Source: Mucilaginibacter gossypii
GTDB lineage: Bacteria; Bacteroidota; Bacteroidia; Sphingobacteriales; Sphingobacteriaceae
Assembly (NCBI RefSeq): GCF_900100945.1
Contig: NZ_FNCG01000009.1
Location: 62,001-126,000, forward strand
Length of the DNA: 64,000 bases
Reading direction: 5' to 3'
Under the pieces are notes generated by a model, which worked only from the letters and a program-made list of their open reading frames with translations, made no database searches and was not told the origin of the DNA. Position numbers and translations under genes: made by a program. Shown piece after piece: positions 16,701-25,940 of the stretch (position 1 is its first letter; each line of letters begins with the position of its first letter).

Positions 16701-17179
16701 TCTTTTAAATTCCCTCCAAAAGATTTATTCGGGTCAGGCAGAATTATTTACACTTGAGAGGATGTTTTAACACTCCCTAATTAATGAAAGTGCCAGTAAC
16801 AACTTACTTCAAGCCTTTATTAATTGTAAATATAACAATTAATAAACTATATATTAAATTTCTATCAGCTGGATGCCCACTTTCAATATTGAATCGCAAA
16901 GACTATGTATACTTCTATTTCGAAGGTATTTTGCCGCTTGGTCGAATCTTCGTTAAATATAATTCGTGCGAAATCCCTTGATTAAAAGCCAGTTGTTTTA
17001 CTTATTTGACATAGCCACTTCAATGCCTCGTTAAATCTTCCTGAAATTTTTGAGTATAACAATCCTGTTCTGCTGTCTTATTTAATAATCACAGGTCAGA
17101 CTCTGCCAAAACCAAAACTATAACCCATTATAATAATATGCATCAGTTGGGAATTACCTCTGGATGTTAGGATATCAGT

Positions 17180-17755
17180 ATGAACGAAACCACTATTCAG
17201 GACTTGTTACAAAAAATAGCTTTTGAAGATGATCAGCAGGCTTTCAAGGTGCTGTATTTTCAATACTATAAAAGGCTGTATAATCTGGCCTCTTTCTACG
17301 TGCGATCTGCCGAGGCTACAGAAGAAGTAGTGAATGATACCTTTATTTCGATCTGGTCACGGAGAAAACTTTTGGCAGACATTACTGACTTCACTTCTTA
17401 TATCTACAAAGCGGTAAAAAACAAATCGCTGAATTTCCTGAAACAAAGAAACTTCCCGATACATTTTAACATCGACGACGTTAAGGCAGAAATTGAAGAT
17501 GTTACCCTGAATATTGAGGACCAAATGATCGTGGCAGACTTTCAGCTTTTAATAGAGCATGCAGTTAATAGCCTGCCCCCGCAGTGTAAGCTGGTATTTA
17601 AGATGATCAAAGAAGATGGTCTTCCGCACAAGGAAGTTGCCGAGCTTCTTAATTTATCCGTAAGAACCATCGAATACCATATGAGCATTGCCCTGAAAAA
17701 ACTGTCAGAAAGCCTGAATTACAAAAAAAATGCTCCCCTGGTTTCCTCCAAATAA
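17180..17755 (+). CDS. ECF-type RNA polymerase sigma factor (FecI-like)
   Basis: This 191-residue protein has a sigma-70 region 2 (ALKVLYFQYYKRLYN-like segment, then EATEEVVNDTFISIW) and region 4 (LPPQCKLVFKMIKEDGLPHK, EVAELLNLSVRTIEYHM). The pattern is that of the Bacteroidota extracytoplasmic-function sigma factors that drive TonB-receptor loci. It is followed 90 bp later by its FecR anti-sigma partner and then SusC with an STN domain. The usual logic is that ligand binding at SusC is passed through the STN domain to FecR, which frees the sigma factor to transcribe the SusC/SusD operon. Confidence 0.93.
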   Translation: MNETTIQDLLQKIAFEDDQQAFKVLYFQYYKRLYNLASFYVRSAEATEEVVNDTFISIWSRRKLLADITDFTSYIYKAVKNKSLNFLKQRNFPIHFNIDDVKAEIEDVTLNIEDQMIVADFQLLIEHAVNSLPPQCKLVFKMIKEDGLPHKEVAELLNLSVRTIEYHMSIALKKLSESLNYKKNAPLVSSK

Positions 17756-17845
17756 GGAAGCTCTCATTTTATTTCATTAAAAAATATTTTTCTTCCTTCC
17801 CCGTGCCGGGCAATTTTTGATTGTCTATAAGATTAGAAAACACTT

Positions 17846-18928
17846 ATGGTCAACAATACCTGGATACTTATTTACAAAAAGCTGAATAATACGGCAACTC
17901 CGGAGGAACTGGAAGAGATAGACCAGATCCTGAAGGAAGATGGCGGGTCACAATACCCTATAGCCATGCTGGAGCATCTTTGGCGATTATATCCGATATC
18001 AAAAGGATGTGATAATGAGCCAAAAGAAGAACGATGGGCGCAGTTACAATCTCAGTTAAATAATAGGCCTGATGCTTATGTTGAAGATGAATACCGAGCC
18101 GAAACGATCCAATCGATGCATCGCGGAAGGCTCAACTACATATTGATAGCAGCAGCGGCTGTCATTTTATTTTGTAGTAGCATAGCATTGATCTATTTCA
18201 GGTCAACCGACAAAAAAAACGGGATCTGTGAGATTAAGGTACCAATGGGGGGAATTACAAATATACAATTACCCGATGGCAGTACGGTTATCCTGAATGC
18301 AGGCAGCAAGCTTGCCTATAAAAACACATTTGATGCCAGGCACCGGGAGATAACCTTATCAGGCGAAGCCTTTTTCGATATCGTTAAAGACCCGGCACAC
18401 CCGTTCATAATAACAACGCCAACAATAAAAATCAGGGTTCTGGGTACCCGGTTTAATGTCAGATCTTATCCGGGTGATAACACTTCCGAAGCAGCTTTAA
18501 TACGCGGTGTTATTGAGCTTACTGTACTGAAAAACCCTGACCGACAAATTATTTTAAAGCCTTCGGAAAAACTGACGGTATTCAATCAACCGGTAGAAAC
18601 ATCGGCATCACGGTATAAGTCAACCGATACCACGTCAAAAGCGATAGTTGAGCTCAGTGAAATCCACCAGAGTAAAAGGGATTCTTTACCTGCAGAAGCC
18701 GGATGGACCAAAAATAAAGTAGCTTTTGACACCATGGAATTTGGGGAGGTAGCAAAAATGATGGAGCGGAAATACAGCACCACCATCCTTTTTAAAAAGG
18801 AAGAATTGAAAAAGTTGACTCTAACCGGAAAATTTGAAAATATAACGCTTGACAAGGCGCTGCAGCAGCTTAAGCTAACAAGCAATTTCAATTATCAAAT
18901 TATAAATAACCAGGTTTTCATTTATTAA
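17846..18928 (+). CDS. FecR-type anti-sigma factor
   Basis: This 360-residue protein has a cytoplasmic N-terminal part (about 1-90) and a single membrane helix around 98-115 (IAAAAVILFCSSIALIYF). A periplasmic FecR domain follows at about 130-225 (PDGSTVILNAGSKLAY, EITLSGEAFFDIVKD, GTRFNVRSYP). The C-terminal DUF4974 domain spans about 285-358 (VAFDTMEFGEVAKMMERKY and the LTGKFENITLDKALQQL block). It holds the preceding sigma factor until the STN domain of the downstream SusC signals. Order sigma / FecR / SusC / SusD is typical of nutrient-responsive loci. Confidence 0.94.
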   Translation: MVNNTWILIYKKLNNTATPEELEEIDQILKEDGGSQYPIAMLEHLWRLYPISKGCDNEPKEERWAQLQSQLNNRPDAYVEDEYRAETIQSMHRGRLNYILIAAAAVILFCSSIALIYFRSTDKKNGICEIKVPMGGITNIQLPDGSTVILNAGSKLAYKNTFDARHREITLSGEAFFDIVKDPAHPFIITTPTIKIRVLGTRFNVRSYPGDNTSEAALIRGVIELTVLKNPDRQIILKPSEKLTVFNQPVETSASRYKSTDTTSKAIVELSEIHQSKRDSLPAEAGWTKNKVAFDTMEFGEVAKMMERKYSTTILFKKEELKKLTLTGKFENITLDKALQQLKLTSNFNYQIINNQVFIY

Positions 18929-19069
18929 AATTTTAAACATGCGTATGATAAAATAACAGACCAGCGATAAAAAAGAACGGGAAATGCTTCCAACATTCCC
19001 CGTCAAATGGTACATAACTACCAGTCCGTCTTAATAAACCAATTAGTTAAATACCCTTGATACTAAATT

Positions 19070-22000
19070 ATGAAAAAAAATCAAGGCCGCATATGTTATT
19101 TGCGGCACGAACGACTTTTGAACGTTCTTCTCATGACAAAATTTATACTTTTCCTGATCATTGTCTCGACCCTGCAATCCTATTCAAAGGGTTTCGGGCA
19201 GACCGCGATCAATCTTAACCTGAAGAATGTAAGCTTGAAGACTGCATTCCGGGAGATCGAAAAAAAATCTGACTATCACTTTCTTTATAACGATGAAACG
19301 ATCAGGCACATTGATAAGCTTAAATCTATTGAGGTAAGTAACGCATCCATCCATGCGGTGATGGACCTGCTAACCAGTAACACTGCCATTAAGTACCAGC
19401 TCGGTGAAGACAATACCGTCATTATTTACTTGAACGGAGCACAATTTAATGCTTTTGTGGTGAAAGGTAAAGTGACGGATGATAACAGCCAGCCTTTACC
19501 CGGCGTTTCTGTCCGGTTGAAAGGAACATCCACAGGTACCCAAACAGATCTGAACGGCAATTATTCATTGAACGTTCCGGACGGTAGCGTTTATCTCGTG
19601 TTCACTTACACCGGCTTCGAGGCCCAGGAAGTTAATGTTGACAGCCGGGCAGTTATCGACATAAAGCTGAAAGCAAAAGATAATTCGCTTAGCGAAGTGG
19701 TAGTAGTTGGCTACGGTGTTCAACGCAAATCCGACCTTACCGGCGCTGTAACCAGCATAAAGAGCGCCGACCTAACTAAAATCGGGGGCAGCAACGCGGC
19801 CGAGGCGCTGCAGGGGAAAATACCTGGCGTTCAGATACTGAGCCAGGGTGGTCCCGGCGCCGCACCTACAGTACTGATACGCGGGCTTGGCACAAACGGC
19901 GACCCTACCCCGCTATATGTTGTTGACGGTATGATGGTGACCAATATTAGCTTCCTTGCGCCGAATGATATCGCGTCGATGGAAATTTTAAAAGATGCTT
20001 CCGCTACCGCGATATATGGATCGCGCGGAGCAAACGGAGTTATACTTGTAACAACAAAAAAAGGGAAACCAGGCAAACCAGTTATCAATTTTTTAACAAG
20101 TCAGGGATTCCAGTTTCTTACACGTAAGTTTCACGTTGCCAATAGCCAGGAATACGCCCAATTAGTAAACCTGTTTAAAACTAATGCAGGCGCAGCACCG
20201 GTTTACGATAATATCAGCCAGATAGGCGCCGGAACCGACTGGACCAAAGAAGTAACTCAAAACGGAATTGTCAGCGATTATCAGCTGTCTGTTGGCGGAG
20301 GAAGCGAAAATGTCAATTATAATATCAGTGCCAGTTACCATAATGAAGATGGCGTATTGAAATACACCAACTATAACCGCTTAACTCTGCGCGCCGATAA
20401 CGAATATAAGATCAGCAAAAAATTAACCTTCGGGCATAACCTCTCATTGGCCAGTAGCCATTATAATGGTGATGGCGGCTCCAATACGGGCAGAGGGATT
20501 AATTCAATAACCCGCATATCACCCTTGATCCCCGTTTACAAAAGTGATGGCTCTTTTTCATCAGGCCAGGATGTGGACATTGTTAACCCCTTTGCGGAGC
20601 TTTATCTTCATAAAGATGCCCAAACCCATCCGCTGCAATTTGTTGGTAACGGATACCTGAACTATGAATTATTTAAAGGCCTTACATTCCGGAGCAGCTA
20701 TGGTGTAGATTATACTTTGAATAATATCAACAGATACACACCTCCATACAACCTGGGGGCAAATCAAAGCAGTTTAACCAGTATTGAAAATGGATATACT
20801 GCGGTTTCAACCTGGCTATGGGAAAATACGCTGACTTATGACAAACAGCTTGGCGCATCTCACCATCTGAACCTCCTGGCCGGTTATACCGCGCAGAATA
20901 CTGATTATAGAGGAGTGGACGTAACAGGAAGCGGCCCGTTAACTACAACCGATCCCAATTATCGCTATATCCAGGTTTACCCGATATCAAACATCAATTC
21001 ACTTGGTGCATTGCCTTCCAGCGAATCTATTCTTTCTTATCTTTTCAGGGCCAATTACAGCTACAAGGACAGGTACTTGTTAACCGCTTCGTTCCGTGGC
21101 GATGGTTCCTCAAAATTCGCTGAAGGGCATCGCTGGGGATATTTTCCATCAGTAGCCCTCGGATGGCGGGCCTCCGAAGAAAAATTCCTGAAGAACGTTT
21201 CGTGGATAAACAACCTGAAAGTACGCGGGAGCTGGGGCCGGATAGGCAGCAACAAAATCGCCAATTACCAAACCTTTAACCTGCTTAATCAGGAAACAAC
21301 CTACGACGGCGTATTTAACGGCGTTTTCTATCCGATGGCAACAATCGTAGCCGCTTCAAACCCTAATATTACATGGGAGGTTTCACAGCAAACTGATGCC
21401 GGCATCGAATTCGGCACATTAAAAAACAGGCTGCGGTTTGAAGGTGACTATTACCGCAGGGACACCAAAAACCTGTTGTTAATATTGCCTGTTCCGGGGG
21501 GCTCAACGGGTACCGCCCCTGCGTATTCAAACGCGGGAACTGTGCGTAACAGCGGTGTGGAACTGGCGGTAAGCTGGAATGACCGTATCGGGGGGCTTGG
21601 ATATGGTGTAAAAGTGACCGGTACCGCCAATAAGAACAGAATCCTGGACTTTAAAGGCCTCACTTCGTATACATCAGATTTCCAGGTGCCATCTACCCAC
21701 GTGTCAAAAGCAGGTGCCCCTATTGGTGACTTTTATGGTTATCAATCTCTCGGCATTGTGCAAAGCCAGGCACAGATTGACCAGCTAAACGCAACAGCAG
21801 CATCAAAATCAGGCAATCCAACAAAACAGTACTGGTCGGGATTAAAACCTGGCGACCTGCTGTTCAAAGACATAAACGGCGACGGTTTCGTGGATGCAAA
21901 TGATAAAACAGATATCGGTTCGCCTTATGCAAAATTTGTCGGAGGTTTGACGCTTTCGGCAGATTACAAAGGTTTTGACCTAACCATTGATATGATGGGC

Positions 22001-22417
22001 AGTTTCGGAGGTAAGATCTACAATGACACCAGGAACCAGTTTGTAAGCTCCGGGTTATCCAACCTGAATGTTGAGTGGCTGGATTCCTGGACCCCTACTC
22101 ATACCAATACCACCATTCCGCGTTACGCTGTTAACACGTCAACAACGCAATCATCCGATTTTAACATTTTTGACGGTACTTATATCAAAGCGCGGTTTAT
22201 CGAGCTGGGATATACTTTCAACAAGCAGCTATTGAAAAGAGTTGGAATTTCGGGGCTTCGTGTTTATGTCAACACCACCAATCCTTTTTACATAACCAAA
22301 TACAAAGGCTTCTCTCCTGAAGTATCAAATGCTTACGGGGTTTCAACTATAGGCGATGATTTCCGGACATATCCGGTTTCAGGCACTGCCAGATTGGGTA
22401 TAAACTTAACTTTTTAA
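19070..22417 (+). CDS. SusC/RagA TonB-linked outer-membrane receptor with STN signalling domain
   Basis: This 1,115-residue protein has a long basic N-terminus with a membrane signal (FILFLIIVSTLQSYS). An STN domain follows at about 45-115 (LNLKNVSLKTAFREIEKKS), then a carboxypeptidase-D-like domain at about 130-205 (LPGVSVRLKGTSTGT). The family motif VVVVGYGVQRKSDLTGAV and the plug domain come next (ILKDASATAIYGSRGANGV), and the barrel runs to a terminal Phe (LGINLTF). It imports an oligosaccharide or other large nutrient with its SusD lid. The STN domain marks it as the sensor for the upstream FecR/sigma pair. The ligand is unknown because no enzyme is encoded in this unit. Confidence 0.96.
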   Translation: MKKNQGRICYLRHERLLNVLLMTKFILFLIIVSTLQSYSKGFGQTAINLNLKNVSLKTAFREIEKKSDYHFLYNDETIRHIDKLKSIEVSNASIHAVMDLLTSNTAIKYQLGEDNTVIIYLNGAQFNAFVVKGKVTDDNSQPLPGVSVRLKGTSTGTQTDLNGNYSLNVPDGSVYLVFTYTGFEAQEVNVDSRAVIDIKLKAKDNSLSEVVVVGYGVQRKSDLTGAVTSIKSADLTKIGGSNAAEALQGKIPGVQILSQGGPGAAPTVLIRGLGTNGDPTPLYVVDGMMVTNISFLAPNDIASMEILKDASATAIYGSRGANGVILVTTKKGKPGKPVINFLTSQGFQFLTRKFHVANSQEYAQLVNLFKTNAGAAPVYDNISQIGAGTDWTKEVTQNGIVSDYQLSVGGGSENVNYNISASYHNEDGVLKYTNYNRLTLRADNEYKISKKLTFGHNLSLASSHYNGDGGSNTGRGINSITRISPLIPVYKSDGSFSSGQDVDIVNPFAELYLHKDAQTHPLQFVGNGYLNYELFKGLTFRSSYGVDYTLNNINRYTPPYNLGANQSSLTSIENGYTAVSTWLWENTLTYDKQLGASHHLNLLAGYTAQNTDYRGVDVTGSGPLTTTDPNYRYIQVYPISNINSLGALPSSESILSYLFRANYSYKDRYLLTASFRGDGSSKFAEGHRWGYFPSVALGWRASEEKFLKNVSWINNLKVRGSWGRIGSNKIANYQTFNLLNQETTYDGVFNGVFYPMATIVAASNPNITWEVSQQTDAGIEFGTLKNRLRFEGDYYRRDTKNLLLILPVPGGSTGTAPAYSNAGTVRNSGVELAVSWNDRIGGLGYGVKVTGTANKNRILDFKGLTSYTSDFQVPSTHVSKAGAPIGDFYGYQSLGIVQSQAQIDQLNATAASKSGNPTKQYWSGLKPGDLLFKDINGDGFVDANDKTDIGSPYAKFVGGLTLSADYKGFDLTIDMMGSFGGKIYNDTRNQFVSSGLSNLNVEWLDSWTPTHTNTTIPRYAVNTSTTQSSDFNIFDGTYIKARFIELGYTFNKQLLKRVGISGLRVYVNTTNPFYITKYKGFSPEVSNAYGVSTIGDDFRTYPVSGTARLGINLTF

Positions 22418-22433
22418 ATAAGAAATAACAGTT

Positions 22434-23984
22434 ATGAAAAATATTATAAAATTCATTGTTGTTTTAGAGCTTTTTGTGACATCTTCCTGCAAAAAGAGTT
22501 TTCTTGATAAAGAGCCGCTTGGGGTGCTTTCGAGCGCAACCTTTTCGGCCGATACAACAACACTTGGCTTGGCGGTAAACCGCCTTTATGGTTCCATTGC
22601 CTGGAGGGAATTCCGGATAGGGCAACACCAGTATTCAACAAAAGAAATGTGCGGCGATGACTTTATTGTGGGCGGGAATGCTGACTTTAAAGTATTCCAG
22701 GATTACAGCTACCTCACGGATAATTACATGATAGAGCGCTACTGGGGACGGGCCTTTGAAAATATCCATTACTGCAACGTAGTAATTGACCGTACATCGA
22801 CTTTAAAAGCCCCCTATTCGGCACAATTATTTGAAGCCCAAGCCAAATATTTCAGGGCTTATTACAACTTTGACCTGACTAATGTGTTCGGCGATGCCCC
22901 GCTGAGAGATCATGACCCGGTGTCAACTGCTGAATATAATATCCCAAAAAGTTCGCACGCGGATATCATTAAGCTGGTGATATCAGACCTGAAGTATGCT
23001 ATCGATCATTTACCAACGAGAAGCCAATGGGGAACGGCCAACCTTGGCCGTGTTACCAAAGGCACAGCACAGGGACTTCTATCGAAGGTTTATCTTTATG
23101 AGCAGGATTATGCTAACGCGAAATTATATGCCGAAGCAGTTATCAATGGCGGCGAATACAGTCTTTACAGTAATTACCGCAGCCTGTTTAGCCCGGATCA
23201 ATTGTATTCTTCTGAAAATATGATGCCCGGTGGATTTATTTACAACACATCCCTGCCCGCCGGACGCCAGTACGGACCTTACCTTCAATACCAGGGGCTT
23301 CCTTCGCTGGGTTCAAATGGTGATATCTTCCCCTCACCTAACCTGGTTAGCAGTTATGAAAAAGGTGATCCGAGAATGAGCGCGACTATTTTTACGAAAA
23401 CTGACATCATTCCCGGCTTTAACAACAACCAGCCGGTGGCATTCCCGGCATCAACCAATTATGCCAATAAAAAAGTGATCTGGCCATATTCATACTGGAA
23501 CGGCGGTAACTTTAACTTTCAGAGTGTGAACCCAATGTATCTGAGGTATGCCGACATCATTTTGATAGCCGCTGAAGCCAATAATGAGTTGGGGAATATA
23601 TCCGATGCGTTGAAATACCTGGAAATGATCCGTTTCAGAGCCCGTGGTAATAAAACATTCGCGGCATCAGTCGCAGCAGGCGAAAATGATGGAGCGGGTA
23701 TCCTTCCACAAATCATAACCACAGACAAAACAACATTGCGTTTAGCCATCTGGCATGAACGCCGGATAGAGCTGGCCCTTGAATTCAATCGCTGGTACGA
23801 CCTGGTAAGATATAACAAAGTGGCCGGCCCCAATGGCAGTTCAGGCACCGGTTATACAGAAAACCTGCTGAAGACTGTTTATGGGAGAACTAATTTTAAT
23901 TATGCCAAATTCAGTCATTTCCCACTTCCTCAAACTTTTGTTACTTCATCAAATGGCGTACTCAAACAAAACAGTGCCTGGTAA
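22434..23984 (+). CDS. SusD/RagB nutrient-binding lipoprotein
   Basis: This 516-residue protein has a lipobox ending in SSCKKSFLDKEPLG, the standard SusD start, and tetratricopeptide-type helices (AKYFRAYYNFDLTNVFGDAP, KGTAQGLLSKVYLYEQDY). The C-terminal block is the usual one (MYLRYADIILIAAEANNELG, ALEFNRWYDLVRYNK). It forms the surface lid over the SusC barrel encoded 16 bp upstream and captures ligand. It is the last gene of the sigma-controlled unit. Confidence 0.95.
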   Translation: MKNIIKFIVVLELFVTSSCKKSFLDKEPLGVLSSATFSADTTTLGLAVNRLYGSIAWREFRIGQHQYSTKEMCGDDFIVGGNADFKVFQDYSYLTDNYMIERYWGRAFENIHYCNVVIDRTSTLKAPYSAQLFEAQAKYFRAYYNFDLTNVFGDAPLRDHDPVSTAEYNIPKSSHADIIKLVISDLKYAIDHLPTRSQWGTANLGRVTKGTAQGLLSKVYLYEQDYANAKLYAEAVINGGEYSLYSNYRSLFSPDQLYSSENMMPGGFIYNTSLPAGRQYGPYLQYQGLPSLGSNGDIFPSPNLVSSYEKGDPRMSATIFTKTDIIPGFNNNQPVAFPASTNYANKKVIWPYSYWNGGNFNFQSVNPMYLRYADIILIAAEANNELGNISDALKYLEMIRFRARGNKTFAASVAAGENDGAGILPQIITTDKTTLRLAIWHERRIELALEFNRWYDLVRYNKVAGPNGSSGTGYTENLLKTVYGRTNFNYAKFSHFPLPQTFVTSSNGVLKQNSAW

Positions 23985-24152
23985 TTGCTCCTTACTTTTT
24001 CCGTTGTTCAATCTCGCATGAACTGCGGACCGTAAATTAATTAACAAAATAAGACAGCATATATCGGAACTAATAAAATAGTTCGACTAAAGGCAAGCTT
24101 AGCGTTTAGTATTGCCCCAATAAATTTAGTCAGTTTTTGAATTAAAATAATT

Positions 24153-24193
24153 AGGTGTTCAATAAATCCCCCATGTTGATTTATTGAACACCT
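24153..24193. terminator. Perfect 15-bp hairpin, likely terminator of the sigma-controlled SusCD unit
   Basis: AGGTGTTCAATAAAT (24153-24167) and ATTTATTGAACACCT (24179-24193) pair perfectly with an 11-base loop, followed by TTTT on the plus strand. It lies about 170 bp after the SusD stop. The stem is AT-rich, unlike the GC-rich terminators elsewhere in the window. Confidence 0.5.
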
Positions 24194-24258
24194 TTTACAA
24201 AGAAAAATGGCTCAATTATTCGTGTTTTTCACTCAACTTTTTCTACTCATATTTCTCC

Positions 24259-24322
24259 AAAATCAGCTCTACCATCATCAGGAAGCCATAAATGTGTTCA
24301 ATTAATTTCCCAGTCCCGGTAC
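24259..24322. repeat. 64-bp repeat, copy B (partner at 16582-16645)
   Basis: It matches copy A at about 52 of 64 positions by hand alignment. The minus-strand reading is GKLIEHIYGFLMMVELILEK, followed shortly by a TAG stop. It lies in the 730-bp gap between two converging nutrient loci. Apart from this and the hairpin at 24153 nothing else is recognisable in 23985-24714. Confidence 0.6.
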
Positions 24323-24714
24323 ATATGGGATTATAGACAAATCCGAACAAAGTCTGTTCGATATCGAGCAGATTTTTTCATTTCTATTATTTAGTATATC
24401 TCAGATCCAGGCACTGATGAAACGCCAGTAATTATTTTTATCAAAGCGGTCTCTTACATGATTTCTGTAAATGAAGAAACCCCATTGTCATTAAAAATTT
24501 ATTACTTCAATCAGGTACCCGTTAGCAACTATCCCGTTAGTATTCTTTCCTTTGTTCAGTTCTACACTTATCGAAAGAATTACGATCCAACGATAATGAT
24601 TAGTCAAACAGTAAAACCAGGCATGAATTATAAACCTCAGCCTACTATGTCGATACCGATATCCATGTTGGCTTACACAGTTTTTTGGTATAAATAACCA
24701 TTGCTATGTTTAGG

Positions 24715-25917
24715 CTATCTTTCATGCGTGTAAAAAGTAATTTCCTCCAAGGTCATAAAATCCCCACCATAATTAGATAGAAGCTTAAACCTGTAATACC
24801 TGAATTTTGGAGTTGAGGCTGGAACAGAAAAGTTTTCACCCGCCAAGGCAAAAGTGACATCCGTGTCAGAGTTCTGACCTACGGGGAGGCCAGATGGTTT
24901 TACCGAAGTATAGGATCCTATTTTAGTCCAGCTTGCCCAGCTTCCATCCATGTTGGGGTTATTACTGCCGTATAATTCGAAGGTTTTTACGCTTTGCAAT
25001 TGATAAAGCCTATCGTTAGCTTGCCAAACTTTAAACCGGCTTAAGGAGGTAGAAGTACCGGCATCAAAAGTGAACCAGCATGGAATTGTAGATTCTGTTG
25101 CGAAGCCCGGCGGGTTATAACTTTCATCCCATAAATACTCTTCCAGCCAACCATAGCCGCCTTCAAGCACATCTGTAGGTAAGATCTTTACCGCGAATTT
25201 AGATTTATCAAACTGCCTTTCAAACTTGGGCAAGGTGACCGATGATGGATCTGGAGAAAATGTTTCGAACGCCGTGGTATCAGGCTTGAATAAGGATTTA
25301 AATGTAAGTACGCTGCTTTCTTTATAATCAGGCAGTTCGGTATTGGTTTGATTTGCCGGAACGATGAACTTTTTGGCAGAACCATTAACCGCCGTATAAT
25401 TTATCTCTACGCCAAGCTCTCCATTTGCAGGTTCGCCCCAGCCCAGTTCTATTTTGTTTCCATCGGGTGATTGTTCTACGGTTTTCAGCTTCCGGTTAAT
25501 CAAGGAGTTTAAATAACTCGGCCCATAAACTACACCCGAAACGTTTACCCCTACAGATTTTCGACCTTGCGCGTCGTAGGTATAAACATCAAAACTGTAG
25601 TTACCCTCGGTCAGTTTATCGATGATCACATTTACTGTGTCCTTGCCAGGAGCGTGGGTAATAGCAACCTCTGTTGAATCATGATGGTTATTATAGAACA
25701 CCCTCATTTTGGTTACCAGTGGGTCATTACCAAGCGTTGCCGATAACTGCACCCTATTGTAACCAGAATGCACCAGTACAGTATCCAGCCTGCCGGGATA
25801 TGTGATCTCACCACCCGCCATGTATTTTTTATAAGCGTCGCCGCTTTTAGTGCATGAGCTTAATATTGCGATAAAGGCAACGAGACACAGCACCGCAAAA
25901 TATTTTATTACTTTCAT
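24715..25917 (-). CDS. Surface lipoprotein, DUF4998-type repeats plus discoidin-like C-terminal domain
   Basis: This 400-residue protein has a lipobox (FIAILSSCTKSG). Residues 30-230 resemble the DUF4998 fibronectin-like region found in SusCD loci (AYKKYMAGGEITYPGRLD, RVQLSATLGNDPLVTKMRVF, LTEGNYSFDVYTYDAQGRKS). The C-terminal 160 residues look like a galactose-binding/discoidin (F5/8 type C, DUF5000-like) fold: WFTFDAGTSTSLSRFKVW, FELYGSNNPN, RYYRFKLLSNYGG. It is likely a cell-surface glycan-binding protein, last in the operon of the SusC gene at 29130-32309, with a 23-bp gap to its neighbour. Confidence 0.78.
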   Translation of the reverse strand: MKVIKYFAVLCLVAFIAILSSCTKSGDAYKKYMAGGEITYPGRLDTVLVHSGYNRVQLSATLGNDPLVTKMRVFYNNHHDSTEVAITHAPGKDTVNVIIDKLTEGNYSFDVYTYDAQGRKSVGVNVSGVVYGPSYLNSLINRKLKTVEQSPDGNKIELGWGEPANGELGVEINYTAVNGSAKKFIVPANQTNTELPDYKESSVLTFKSLFKPDTTAFETFSPDPSSVTLPKFERQFDKSKFAVKILPTDVLEGGYGWLEEYLWDESYNPPGFATESTIPCWFTFDAGTSTSLSRFKVWQANDRLYQLQSVKTFELYGSNNPNMDGSWASWTKIGSYTSVKPSGLPVGQNSDTDVTFALAGENFSVPASTPKFRYYRFKLLSNYGGDFMTLEEITFYTHER

Positions 25918-25940
25918 AAACTTTTATTGATCAGTTTGTT

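Noticed and set aside
24458..24697. 79-codon plus-strand frame in the gap between two nutrient loci
   Set aside because: No recognisable domain, signal or good ribosome site; composition and setting suggest chance.
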